Origin: Fulvia fulva
Lineage: Eukaryota > Ascomycota > Dothideomycetes > Mycosphaerellales > Mycosphaerellaceae
Assembly: GCF_020509005.1 (NCBI RefSeq)
Contig: NC_063019.1
Span: 3,100,001-3,164,000, forward strand
Length of the DNA stretch: 64,000 nt
Direction: 5' to 3'
This document shows positions 10,493 to 21,100 of this stretch, piece by piece. A program made the translations under genes and the position numbers. Under the pieces are notes generated by a model that was given only the letters and a program-made list of their open reading frames with translations, ran no database searches and was not told the DNA's origin. How positions within the stretch are numbered: position 1 is the stretch's first letter; each line of letters opens with the position of its first letter.

Positions 10493-10951
10493 GGATGGGA
10501 GAGGAGAGGAGCGAGATTGGCTCCTAGTGCAATCGACGTAATGGGTTAGTCGCGGATGCTGGAGCAGCAGTCCACGCGTGGGCCTTTATCGGGTGCTACG
10601 GTTGGAGACGTCGAAGTCGATGAAACATTGCCTGAATTTGGCAGAAAGCTGGCAACGACATGTGGGATCGCAAGATGAGGACCATTATCATGTCCACGTC
10701 GAGCTATAGTGCAGGTCAGCATACTATTATCTTGGCACTGGCAAGTCGTAGAACTCTTCTCGATGATCACGTGAAGCGTATCACCCTGGACTCATAGAGA
10801 TGGAGGCGGATTCGATTCAGGTCGTGCATGTACAGATGTCGTCGAGCTCGTGTTAGTCCACTGAGCCGCCACAATCTAGTTCTGCGTTCATTCGTACTAC
10901 TCCCTAGTCGTGTGCGCCTTCTCTGAATCCGTCTTGCCACTCTCGAGCATC
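10493..10951. other. Intergenic, nothing recognised
   Basis: Short minus frames at 10546-10770 and 10767-10955 have no family features. I see no tRNA or repeat in it. Confidence 0.5.
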
Positions 10952-11416
10952 TCATCCTTCCTCAGCCCTCTCTCCATCTCGCTCCAGACCGTCCGAAGCC
11001 GCGAGCTCACGCTGAGAGCTCCTGGCCTTGCTTCGGGTCTTCATTTTGGTTCCAGGCTTGCTTGCTCCCTTCGGAGGAGCGATAGACGGAGCAGATTGCG
11101 CGTTCAGTACCTCCTGGGCCTTCTTCTCCGCGATCTCGAGAGCAGTCGGAGCTGGTGCGGCGGTCGTTTTGCCATCATCAGCGTCTCGAAACTCGACTGG
11201 AATGGTAGCGTTCAGCTCGCGAAGGAGCTGCTCATCGACTGCCTTCTGGATGGCATCTTCGTGGTCCATGGTGTTGTGGCCTGGCAGCTCGCCGTCTACA
11301 TCCTGGCGACTGGTAGAGGAAGTTGGAGTCGATGAAGTGGCATTCTCCTTGACTTGTTGCGTCTTGCCTGGTTTCTGCTTCTGCGAGGTGGCCTCGTTTG
11401 CTGAAGTTTTGCCCAT
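10952..11416 (-). CDS. Hypothetical disordered protein, 154 aa
   Basis: A single frame beginning MGKTSANEATSQKQKPGKTQQ. It is rich in Lys, Gln, Ser, Thr, Ala and Glu with no hydrophobic segment, so it should be soluble and mostly disordered. A helical acidic stretch (MDHEDAIQKAVDEQLLRELNAT, near residues 50-70) and a basic C-terminal part (KMKTRSKARSSQRELAASD) stand out; the latter resembles a nuclear-targeting patch. I do not recognise a family. The composition is clearly protein-like and the opposite-strand frames look like shadows. It is in tandem with the glycosyltransferase, also on the minus strand. Confidence 0.5.
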   Translation of the reverse strand: MGKTSANEATSQKQKPGKTQQVKENATSSTPTSSTSRQDVDGELPGHNTMDHEDAIQKAVDEQLLRELNATIPVEFRDADDGKTTAAPAPTALEIAEKKAQEVLNAQSAPSIAPPKGASKPGTKMKTRSKARSSQRELAASDGLERDGERAEEG

Positions 11417-11858
11417 CTTGTGGTTGGTCTACCAACAGTCTGATGGTGTCCGTCCGAGAGACCGATGATCTGTAGTTGGTACTTTGCCGCTGGGTTGAGT
11501 CCTTGTATACTCTCCTAAAGGTTTGCTGCAGGTGAAGCTCCATTAATAGAGAACGCTCCATCCGCGTGAGCTTTGTCACGCTCGGTGACTGTCTCACTTA
11601 GCAAGCGCTTCGACTGCGGAGTGAGTGAATGCAGACGTCTCGAGTCAGCCGATCACATAGAGCGAACACTTATCTTTCATAGTTGCCGACCCAGCATGTC
11701 GCCCAATCCAAACCTGAGGGCCGAATGGAACGGCATAATCCCCTATCAGACGCGACTTCTGTGCTTCAGCCGCCAAAGCTCTCTATCCTTCTATCCACCC
11801 CAAACGCCTTCGCTGAATCGCGCCGAACACAATGAATCCTATCGTTACGTATCTCCTC
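11417..11858. other. Intergenic, nothing recognised
   Basis: A 442-bp gap between the stop of the glycosyltransferase and the start of the hypothetical protein, both on the minus strand. It should hold the terminator of one and the promoter of the other; no clear site is visible. Confidence 0.5.
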
Positions 11859-13463
11859 CTAGGGCAGACCTTCCATATGCTTCAAAAAGATCTGATCCTC
11901 AAACTGTGTACACATATCCCTCCAGGGCACATACTCCCCATCAGCTATCCACGCGCCACCTTTCTCATCAGCCCCAGGACCCCCGTACGACTCTTTCCCA
12001 TCCGGTCTCGCTTGCTTGTACCGCACGCCATTCTGGACCAAGAAAGTGCTAGGATCTTCACTATTTGCCTGCTTCCGCTTTGCGGCTTTGAGAAGCTGCT
12101 CACTCCAGGGATGAAACCACATCCGCGGCCACCAGCGGTCGCGTAGGGATTTGTCGCCTGTTATGTGGAAGAGTGGGAAGGCTATCTGGGTGACGACGTT
12201 GACCCCGAGCATAACATCTTCCCATGAGCTGCCTTCATCGATGCCGGGAAGATCTTTGGGGTCTGCTGCTGACCAGGGGCCGTCGCTTCTCAGCGTGTCG
12301 TTCTGTAGGACCCACTGGTCGATGCGCTTGGTCGATGTCGATTGTTGTAGGGTGAGACCTATCTCTTCTGCATCGCCAGGATAGCCGGACACTGATTGTG
12401 TTGAGCCGTTGAACCTCATCCATGTGACGTGTCGATCGAAAGCTGCAGCTGTTTGGAACATTTCGGTTTCGTAGTCTAAGCAGACCCCGAACTCTGTCCT
12501 TCTGCCTTCAGGGATGAACGGGACGATGCCACTTCCTCCACCACTGACGATCGGAGCTGTGAAGTTTTCGCCGTCGCGTAACTGTAGCCTTATTACCTCC
12601 TGTTCGGCCCATACCTCTGCGAAGTAGTACTGGTCACTGTTACGAAACTGCCAGGTCGAATCGTATTTCCTACTCAGCATATCCACAGTCGCTGAGAAGT
12701 AGTCTCTCATGTCCTTGACAGGTCCCATGATGGTACCGCTGTTGAGCCATCTCGGCCGCGCCGTGAACATATCTGTATCGGTGAGAGGTCCAAAGGCATT
12801 CCGTGGCAGAGGTGATTCAGGCACAGCCCAGGTAGCGGCGTCTTGGTCCCCTTGAGGCCAGTGGATCTTATCAGGACCTTGTACTATGCTGTGTTTGATG
12901 ACAGCACCACCATGTTGCTTGCCATAGATGCCCTCTGCCTTGACGCGCTTATCGTTCTTGCGGAGGACCTCGAAGTAGCGGCCGATCAACACATCAGGCC
13001 TGAGTTGCAACCAGATGTCATATGCATCCAGGATGAGCACAAGGTCATCATCTGCTGACGGAGGCAGCGACCTCAGGTAGGCCAACGTCTCGGTGATCTT
13101 GAACAGATGGCTCTCGGTACCATTGTATACGCCATGGCCAGCCCAGCCGACGAAGATAGGTTCGGGGTACCCAGTGATGCCGGCACTGAGCAGGAGCTTG
13201 CAGAACTGATCGTTCGGGCCGGTAGCGGGTAGGACTAGATGGAAATGCTTAGTCTGCTCACCACTCTTGGTGAGGTGACCACTCGAGACAGCATCGAGAT
13301 ACTCCCAAGAGCTGTCACGAATCGTCGAAAAGTGGTATCCAAAAAACAAGGGACCGAGTAAAGTACAGCAGGCCACTACCGCCAGGAAGCCGAGCCGTTT
13401 GACGGAGTGCATACTGTCCCGTGGAGAAGGGCGACCATGCGCCGGTGTGATGAAGTAAGGCAC
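11859..13463 (-). CDS. Type II membrane glycosyltransferase, PLOD-like GT domain
   Basis: A 534-codon frame without introns. Residues 1-20 are cytosolic and basic, and about 21-44 form one membrane anchor (GFLAVVACCTLLGPLFFGY), as in Golgi type II enzymes. The lumenal part has LILDAYDIWLQL with D146-A-Y-D149, the metal-binding DxD-like motif. It also has WLNSGTIMGP (LNSG at 240-243) and FRNSDQYYF with D277. The order DAYD, LNSG, SDQ matches the glycosyltransferase domain of PLOD/procollagen galactosyltransferase-type proteins and many uncharacterised fungal relatives. Sequons such as NGT (about 114) and NGS suggest N-glycosylation. It probably transfers a sugar from a UDP donor to a glycan or protein in the Golgi. 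Acceptor unknown. The fold is confident, the reaction is inferred. Confidence 0.82.
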   Translation of the reverse strand: MPYFITPAHGRPSPRDSMHSVKRLGFLAVVACCTLLGPLFFGYHFSTIRDSSWEYLDAVSSGHLTKSGEQTKHFHLVLPATGPNDQFCKLLLSAGITGYPEPIFVGWAGHGVYNGTESHLFKITETLAYLRSLPPSADDDLVLILDAYDIWLQLRPDVLIGRYFEVLRKNDKRVKAEGIYGKQHGGAVIKHSIVQGPDKIHWPQGDQDAATWAVPESPLPRNAFGPLTDTDMFTARPRWLNSGTIMGPVKDMRDYFSATVDMLSRKYDSTWQFRNSDQYYFAEVWAEQEVIRLQLRDGENFTAPIVSGGGSGIVPFIPEGRRTEFGVCLDYETEMFQTAAAFDRHVTWMRFNGSTQSVSGYPGDAEEIGLTLQQSTSTKRIDQWVLQNDTLRSDGPWSAADPKDLPGIDEGSSWEDVMLGVNVVTQIAFPLFHITGDKSLRDRWWPRMWFHPWSEQLLKAAKRKQANSEDPSTFLVQNGVRYKQARPDGKESYGGPGADEKGGAWIADGEYVPWRDMCTQFEDQIFLKHMEGLP

Positions 13464-15229
13464 GATGTTTCGCGCAGAGAGTGCTGATTATGCTATGCGA
13501 TCGACGTTTGAAGCAGGTACCGGGTAGAGCCACACGAGCACACAGGCAGAATCACGGCAGGTGAAGTCCGTCCCGAGATCTTGGAGTCCATGTGGAAGAA
13601 CAAAGAGCTGCTCAACAAGATGTCAAGCACCGCTCGAAGGGCAACAAATCGACACACTGCGCACGGTTGTAAAGCAGGGGCATCACAAGCAGAGGCGGCT
13701 GACGACGAGCTCTGGGCTGAGACTCTTGGGAGTGGTCTGCAACAGGATGGCCACCAGGGAGCACCCTCCTCACCTACAGCTTACCCATGCACTCCTTTAC
13801 GATTCTCTTTCCGACGCACGCAGATTAAGCACCGATTTGTGGAAATGTGTCCAACAAGCGGAGGACTGAGATTCGGCGCCGTGACCTGCTGTTGATAAAG
13901 CGCCGATTTGCTGGCGGCGTGTCCCACAAGGGAGAGTGTGTGTGCCCACGCAAGTGCACGTTTTGCTTACTTTAGCACTCTCTTTGCACCGCGCAGTCAT
14001 TTCGGTGCTGGTCTTGGCCCGCGACGAATGCGAGCTGCGTTTAGGGTGGCCTGACAGCAAACCAGTCAGACGGGTCCAGCGGAGTGCATGCATCTGGACC
14101 GGAGCTGCCTCACGGACTCTGTCGCGCCAACATCGGATGAAGCAGATACCTCGAGTAGTGCCCATGCTCGCGTCGCTGTTTGTCCAGGCATGTCATTCCT
14201 TCGAGGACTGCATTATCGCCTCAACCAGCGGATCCTCAATCTCAAATTGCAGTAGCGGCGAGGGGGTCCAAGAATACGGCACGAAGCTTACGAAGCCCGA
14301 TGAGATGATCCGCGGTGGACGGTGTGGTGGTATGCAGACACCAAGGTGAGATGACAAGGAAGGATGGTGTGCTAACGCCTCTTCCGAAGCTCGCCCTATA
14401 GTGATGGCAGCCACGTATCCACAATCCACAAAAAAGCATGGCCATCCTTACGGCCATGTTGGCTGAGAGCGCTTGCTATGTGGCCCCGGCGACGACGACG
14501 TAGGATATCTTGCGACGAATAGCGCGTCGCATCGCGTTCAATTCACGTCGTAGAATGCAGCCTGCAATTTTAAGCCAATTCGAAGACACCGAAACACGAG
14601 ATAGTTGCAGCCTAAGGCAGCACTATTGAAGGACCCCCATCAACTGTCTAAGCGATTCGTAATATAGCCACTATGTAGTACCAGCCACTAGCTGTGGACG
14701 ACACATATCGATGGCCATGCGGCCCTAAGCTAATCCACCTTGGCCTGGCAACGTTAGCCCTATAGGAAGCAGGGCTTGCCAAGCTTGCAGAAGCCAGCGC
14801 CACGACAGGCTGTAAGAAGTCGTTGTAGCTGGCGGGAAGCTCGTGTATCCCAATCCTTCCGCCATGCTTCGGCAGACAACAGGTTTGCACTTTCGATGAA
14901 GCGAGAGCACGCGAGTATCCCTTTGCATTTTCGTTGACAAACCTATTCACCCTGGTTACAGGGCTTCAAGCTGGATTACGTTCACAAGGTTGCCTGTGCA
15001 AGCCATGCAGCAACAGACCGGACCAGTCAGATTCTGTCGTTGTCAAGCAACGTTCAAAACTTAGACAGAGCCTCCGCACGAACTTGGTCAGACAAAAGTT
15101 GCAAAGGGATGCTTGCGTGGCAAGGTTCATGCTATAGATTGGCTTTGAAGCTGATGAGGAAGCACAGAATCGTCTTGAGGGTGTACGTGGCGCGGTTGAC
15201 CAACGCTAAAGGTCATCCGCCATGACGTA
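13464..15229. other. Gene-poor stretch up to the repeat block
   Basis: Frames of 60-137 codons on both strands show no recognisable domain, and the pairs at 13561-13895 and 13797-14165 simply overlap. Base composition is ordinary and TG/CA dinucleotides are normal, so RIP has not touched it. At about 15,185-15,255 the motif CGCTAAAG...ATCCGCC occurs twice, at the edge of the mutated block. Confidence 0.5.
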
Positions 15230-15811
15230 GCTTATACGCCGGCGCTAAAGTAGATCCGCCGCCGCTATTAACTTGTATTAATTATTTGCTAGAAAAAGCC
15301 GTTAGGATTATTGCCGAGAGCCGTTAGCGCCGCGCTAGCGTACTAGCGCGCGACTTCTATATAAATTTTAAAATATTAAATTAATATCTAAAACCTAGAC
15401 TAACCTTTATACGTATTATATACCCTATACTATATCCCTATCCCTATTTCTATTCTTATCTACCTACTAACCTAGGGGCTTAGTATTATTACTATAGCCC
15501 TACGTCTCCTAATAGCCTCCCTCTACGTATACGTCTATCCTTATACCAATACCTATACAAATCCTCCGACTACGCGAATACCTATACTAATACCTATACG
15601 ACTATATCTAAGTAACTCGACTTTAGTAAGAATCTCGCGGTCGAGGTAAGTTCTAGCCCTAAGCTATATATATACGCCTACGTCGATACCTATACTTATA
15701 CCTATATAGACTATCTATACTAATATATATAGGAGGAAGATTAAGAACGGCTAGCCGATTAAGTTACCGGTATACGAGATCCGCGATATTAGAGTATATC
15801 TCTAGATATAT

Positions 15812-15882
15812 ATAACGTACTTTACTACCGAGTAGGCTATACTACCGAGCGGGCTACTTTTGCTAAGAACTATACTACTTCT
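15812..15882 (+). repeat. Inverted repeat partner of 22,446-22,500
   Basis: The block TATAACGTACTTTACTACCG ... CGGGCTACTTTTGCTAAG ... ACTATACTACTTCT recurs as its reverse complement at 22,446-22,500. Here it also carries a short internal duplication around ACTACCGAG. It may mark two opposed copies of one old element. Confidence 0.7.
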
Positions 15883-16404
15883 ACTTTAATTACGACGGTA
15901 TCTTAACACGACGACATCCTATAGAATTGTTACTAGGAGGACAATTCCTCTTTAGATTCTTTGCTATCTAGCGAGTCTACTTAATAGGTACGTACGTTAT
16001 ACCCCGACTCGCTATATCGCTTATAGCGTCGTAGCCTTAGTACTAGCCGAACACTATCTAGCGACTCTCTACTCACTTCCTACCTCCTAGTATCCTCTAG
16101 AGGTATTAATTACGACGCCTTATCGAAGGTTAGAGACCCTCTAGACTAAATATACTTACGCTTTCGTACTTTCCGCTATATAAGGGTCCCGTTAGACTTA
16201 CGTAGCTTACTAATCTCGCTTTATATAAGAGCTATCTAATACGCTATCTCTCTACTCCCTCTCTATTACCCTATTAAACGACCTTCCTCTTTCTACTACG
16301 CCTTTCTAAACCCGTAACGACGCTCTAAGACGTAATAATACCTATTATAAACCCTATCTCGTCGAAGTTATAGGTGTCCTAGTTAAGGATACTATACTTC
16401 TCCT

Positions 16405-16599
16405 TATTACGGTTTACCTCGTAAGGCTACACTTAGTGTCACGTGACCTAGTGCGCTAGCGCGCCCGGACCCTAGACCCTAACCTTGACGTTTACTTTAT
16501 CGCGGCTTCGCGACTTTATTATCTTCTCTTCTTCGTAGAACTTATTCGATTCTAAGGTATTAATACGTTTACGCCCTATCTTACGCCTTGTCCGTATTA
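16405..16599 (+). repeat. 5' LTR of the short element
   Basis: 195 bp. It differs from the partner at 17,729 mainly by C/T and G/A changes, as expected of RIP. It ends GTATTA, probably GTA-xCA before mutation. Confidence 0.85.
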
Positions 16600-17728
16600 T
16601 TAAGTTCTACCGACCTTAGATCGCCGAGCCGTACAATTATAGACTACGTATTGCTACTACGACCGCGTACGACCGAGACTCGAATAGCCGTAGATACTAA
16701 TACGACTATCGGACTAGACAAATTATCCTTTATCCTAGACTTAACCTAAACCCTCTTACGAAGGCGTTCCTCCGAGAAGCCTAATAAAAGGGGAACGGCG
16801 TACTTAGCGTAGCGTAGTAAGAGGTAGAAGACGAGTCGTAGTAGGATCCGGATTTCGACGATACTATAGGTATAGAACGACTACGTAATATAGCGTAAGA
16901 GATATAGAACGAGACTTAGGGTCGTAGAGACACTAAGTAGGCTCGTTAGTAAGAGGAAGAACGTCGGCGCTAGAAGTACTAAGAGCTACTACGTAATAAG
17001 TATAACCGACGTTAGTCTAAGAAGGAAACTCGACTCCGTATAGGTAGAGAGGATAAGACCTTATAATAGGGTATATATACGCGGAAGGAGGAACATCTTA
17101 GCTACCGCTATACGATACCGATTAACTTTACCTAGAAGGGCGAAGAGGTAGAATATAGGCTACGGTATAACCCTACCGAGTTCTAGATTACTATAAGCGA
17201 CGAGCCCTTTCCTAACTACTTATAAGGATAGCTACTAATCGAGGCTACCGACGGAGATAAAGAGCCGGAATATATAGTCGAGGCGGTCGTAGATAGTAAG
17301 TAGACTAGAAAGACAAGAAAGTAGTATAGAGGAGGCGATAGCCGACTATTACTATAAGAACGTATTAGCGGCCGGTCTACTACCTAGCTAGCGGAAGCCG
17401 AAGGGTTAGATACTAGACGACCCGGATATTATAGATAGTAAGCCTATAACGCTAAAGAATCCGTTACCGATAGTCGATCCTACGACGCCCGCGTAATATA
17501 GATATAACTTGAGGCAAGCTAAGGCTTAATATATAGTTAGCTTATCTAAGGTATACTACGGTATAATATAGACTCTCGACTTAAGGCTTACTACGGTAAG
17601 ATATATAGTCTCTCTACGGTTAACCCGACGTAAGCTAGCGCTTCCTAATAATTAGTATTATACGGATATACCCTAGAGCGATATGTTTCCGCGTACGAGG
17701 GCGTACGGCGGTTTAAGAGGGGGGGTAG

Positions 17729-17923
17729 TGTTACGGTTTACCTTGTAAGGCTATACTTAGTATTACGTGACCTAGTACGCTAGCGCGCCCGGACCCTAGA
17801 CCCTAACCTCGACGTTTACTTTATCGCGGCTTCGCGACTTTATTATCTTCTCTTCTTTATAGAACTTATTCGATTCTAAGGTATTAATACGTTTACGCTC
17901 TATCTTACGCCTTGTCTGTATTA
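17729..17923 (+). repeat. 3' LTR of the short element
   Basis: 195 bp beginning TGTTACGG directly after the purine tract, followed by the TSD CTCCT. Confidence 0.85.
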
Positions 17924-18186
17924 CTCCTTTATATTACGTATAAGTAAGAACTACTTCTCGATAACGTCTAGATCTTCTATTAGGGCTCGCTAACAATCGT
18001 ATCTACGTATTATACGAACCTTTAGCTCACGATGCCGCCTAATAAACCTGTCTGTCTAATTAAGACTAGCGGGCTTAAGACCCTTCTCTTATAGTAATAA
18101 ATCGGCTATTACTCGTATACTAGCCTTTAATAGCGGGAAACCTCTAAGATCTAGCTCGAGTATATACTTAAGTATTACCCTCTCTT

Positions 18187-21100
18187 GGTCGACGACGAGA
18201 ATCACCTGTACGTGGTGTCGGCTACGAACCTCTCGTCTAGCTACGAGAGAGCCAAGTATTCTCACGCTGGAGCGTCGTGGGCGCGACGGGCGCGTAGCGT
18301 AGGCGAAGCCGCGGCGAACAGAGGACTACCAGCAAAACGGGTATGAAAACCATCCGACGAGCGTGTACTCGTGTCGGGAGCGAGTCCCTCTTCTTTCTAC
18401 GTGTAAGAAGGGCGCGGAACCGTGGCCTATACGCTCGACAGGACACCTCTGGTATGAGTGCAGAATTTTCACCTCCGGAGACCGCAAACCGAGCGGGCTA
18501 AGCGACGAACATTGGACGAGCGGACTACAGAACAACAACTGAGCGGACTATGTAACGGCGTCGAGCGGACTACGAAACAATCTGGTGTTTGCCAGCGGGC
18601 AATGCGGTGGGTAGGTGGACACGCGACGAAGCCTGTAAGGGCCTGTTGAACACCCGGTATGGGAACGAGGGTTTTGCCTGAGGCACTGCCTGTCCCGCTA
18701 CACAACGCACCTAGTCTGACATGGTAGATTGCGACGAGGAAAAGACGATAGCCTAAGCAAGGAAAAGACGGCTGTTAGGACGGGGAAAAGACGTACAATG
18801 CAAGTGGATTAGTTCTGTGATCGGGGAGGATCGAGGGCAGGGTGATAAGGAACTTCATATTGGTTAGTAGGTGGAAACGCAAGGAGTACGCTGCCCGGCG
18901 TGGTGTGTGCCCCGAGCAAACCTGCGAGGCATGGACGGCCGCTTTCTAGAGATAGGCTGCGGTAACGCGAAGGGCGTCAAAACCTGGGGCGTGGTGTACA
19001 CTGGCAGCGACGGCTGACACTGTCTGTACAGCCCGAGAGGACGGATGCGCATGTCGGTCAATAGAGAGCACTAAAGGGCTTAGGCCTATGGAGGTGGATA
19101 TTGGCTTAAGGAGCAAACAGGGAGGGAGGGCGTAGAGGGAAGCTTTTGCTCCGGGCTAACCTCTCGAAACGAGGCTACACGGTGGTGCTAGATGAGTGGG
19201 AAAGCGCGGTTAAGACTTGTCACCTTATCTCGTAGCTAGCTTGCTAAATACGATTCCTTCCTTGCCCGAAGGACCTGGGCACCTGGAAGAGAGGGGGACT
19301 CCAAGGCACGATCGACCTCTCCTGGATCTCAGATAGCCACTACCACACGGTAACCTACTGTGGGATCGAACATGAACTCGAGGCGTCGTCAGACCACATG
19401 CCAGTCAGGACCTCTATTGCGACACAGATACAACGCACACCAGCGAGAACCCCTAAGCCAAACTGGGGAAAGGCCCACTGGGCCAACATCCAGGCGTACC
19501 TCGATGACTCCAAGAGGCTAGTCCAGATCGCGCAGCAGCAATACAACAGTAAAGACGAGATAGACGAAGCAGTCCAGGGGTTGACAGACGAAATAAGAAA
19601 AGCGACCTCACTTCACGTTCCGCTTGCCCAACCAACGACATGGTCCAAACCATACTGGACGCCGGAGTGCACTGCGGTAGTAAGAGAAGCAAGGAGAGCC
19701 CGCCGGGTGTGGACGAGCAGCCATAGCGAGGAGGCCTGGAACGTATACAGGGAGGCATGCCAACAGAAGAAAGCCATAATACGGAGGGAGAAAGCAGTCG
19801 GCTGGAGGGCCACAGTGGAAGAAATCGCCGGCAAGCCAGAGAGGATGTGGAAGCTAGCGAAATGGGCCCGACAGGACCCTACACAGGGCCCCTCCTTCTC
19901 TATCCCAGCGCTACAATCGCCTAGTGGCCCGGTTAGCGACCCCGAGGCCAAGGCGCGTCTACTGGCTAGCAAGTTCTTCCCACCCCCAGTCGAGGCTGAT
20001 CTAAGCGACATAAACAGCTCTACTCCCCTAGCCCCTAGCATCGCGGTCCAACAGGAGGTGTCCGAGGGAGAAGTTACCGCTGTGCTGAGGAAGTTGCCGG
20101 CGAAGAAAGCCCCGGGGCCGGATGGGATCCCAAACGAGCTACTAAAGAAGTGTAGAGATCAACTAGCCCCAGCAGTTGCAGCGATCTTCAACGCCTGCCT
20201 ACAGACCGGATACCACCCGATAGCTTTTAAACAATCGACGACAGTGGTCCTACGCAAGCCGCAGAAGGAAGACTATACGCAGGTGAAGTCGTACCGCCCA
20301 ATTGCGCTCCTTAACACTCTTGGGAAGGCGCTTGAGAAGCTGGTTGCAACGAGACTCTCCGAGGCGGCAGAGGAACACTCCCTACTCCCGGACACCCAGA
20401 TGGGTGCGCGCCCACAGCGATCGACGCTATCCGCGATGGAACTTATCACCTCTCAGGTAAAGGCCATCTGGTATAAGAATAGGGACAAGGTGGCTTCCTT
20501 ACTTAGCCTAGACATATCGGGAGCCTTCGACTACGTGTCACACCCGCGGCTTCTCTACATCCTAAGGTCGAAAGGACTCCCTGAGTGGCTTGTCAACTTC
20601 GTACGGTCCTACCTCCAAAACCGCAGTACGTCGATCCTGGTCGGCCAGTACAGAAGCCCATTTCAAGCAGTCCACACTGGAATCCCGCAAGGCTCAACGC
20701 TAGCACCTATTCTGTTCCTCTTCTTTATGGCGACGCTGCTCCCAGCCCTAGAATCCCAGAACACCGCTGCGAGCGGCTTCGTAGACGACACAAACATCCT
20801 AGCGTGGTCTTCCTCGACTGAGGAGAACTGTAGGCTACTAGAAGAGAAGCACAAGATCTGCGAGGACTGGGCTAGGAGGCACGGGGCTCGGTTTGCCCCA
20901 GAAAAGTACAATCTGATACACTTTACGCGCCGGCCACGGTTCCACAATATGCAAGCTTCTATCCAGATACAGGGGCACACGACTAACCCGGCAAATCAGC
21001 TCAGGATCCTCGGACTATGGGTGGACCCGGCGCTACGGTGGAGGAAGCACGTACAGGCAATATTACGGAAAGCTGAACAGAATATGGCATCATGCCAGAG

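Larger units (their letters stand above)
16405..17923 (+). mobile_element. Short non-autonomous LTR retrotransposon, 1.5 kb
   Basis: Two 195-bp LTRs (16,405-16,599 and 17,729-17,923) flank 1.13 kb of internal sequence. The 5-bp target duplication CTCCT lies at 16,400-16,404 and 17,924-17,928. A purine tract (AAGAGGGGGGG then TAG) sits immediately before the 3' LTR, which opens TGTTACGG. The 5' LTR start has become TATTACGG by RIP. The interior is too short for pol and shows no RT motif; its purine-rich codons could be a decayed gag. It would have depended on an autonomous Gypsy-type relative. Confidence 0.85.
15230..18186. other. RIP-saturated transposon remnant, host of the short LTR element
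   Basis: TG and CA are almost absent while TA and CG are abundant: the mark of Repeat-Induced Point mutation. Stop codons are everywhere and no frame survives. I cannot assign the flanking parts (15,370-16,399 and 17,929-18,186) to a family. The sequence interrupted by LINE A resumes at 22,229. Confidence 0.75.
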
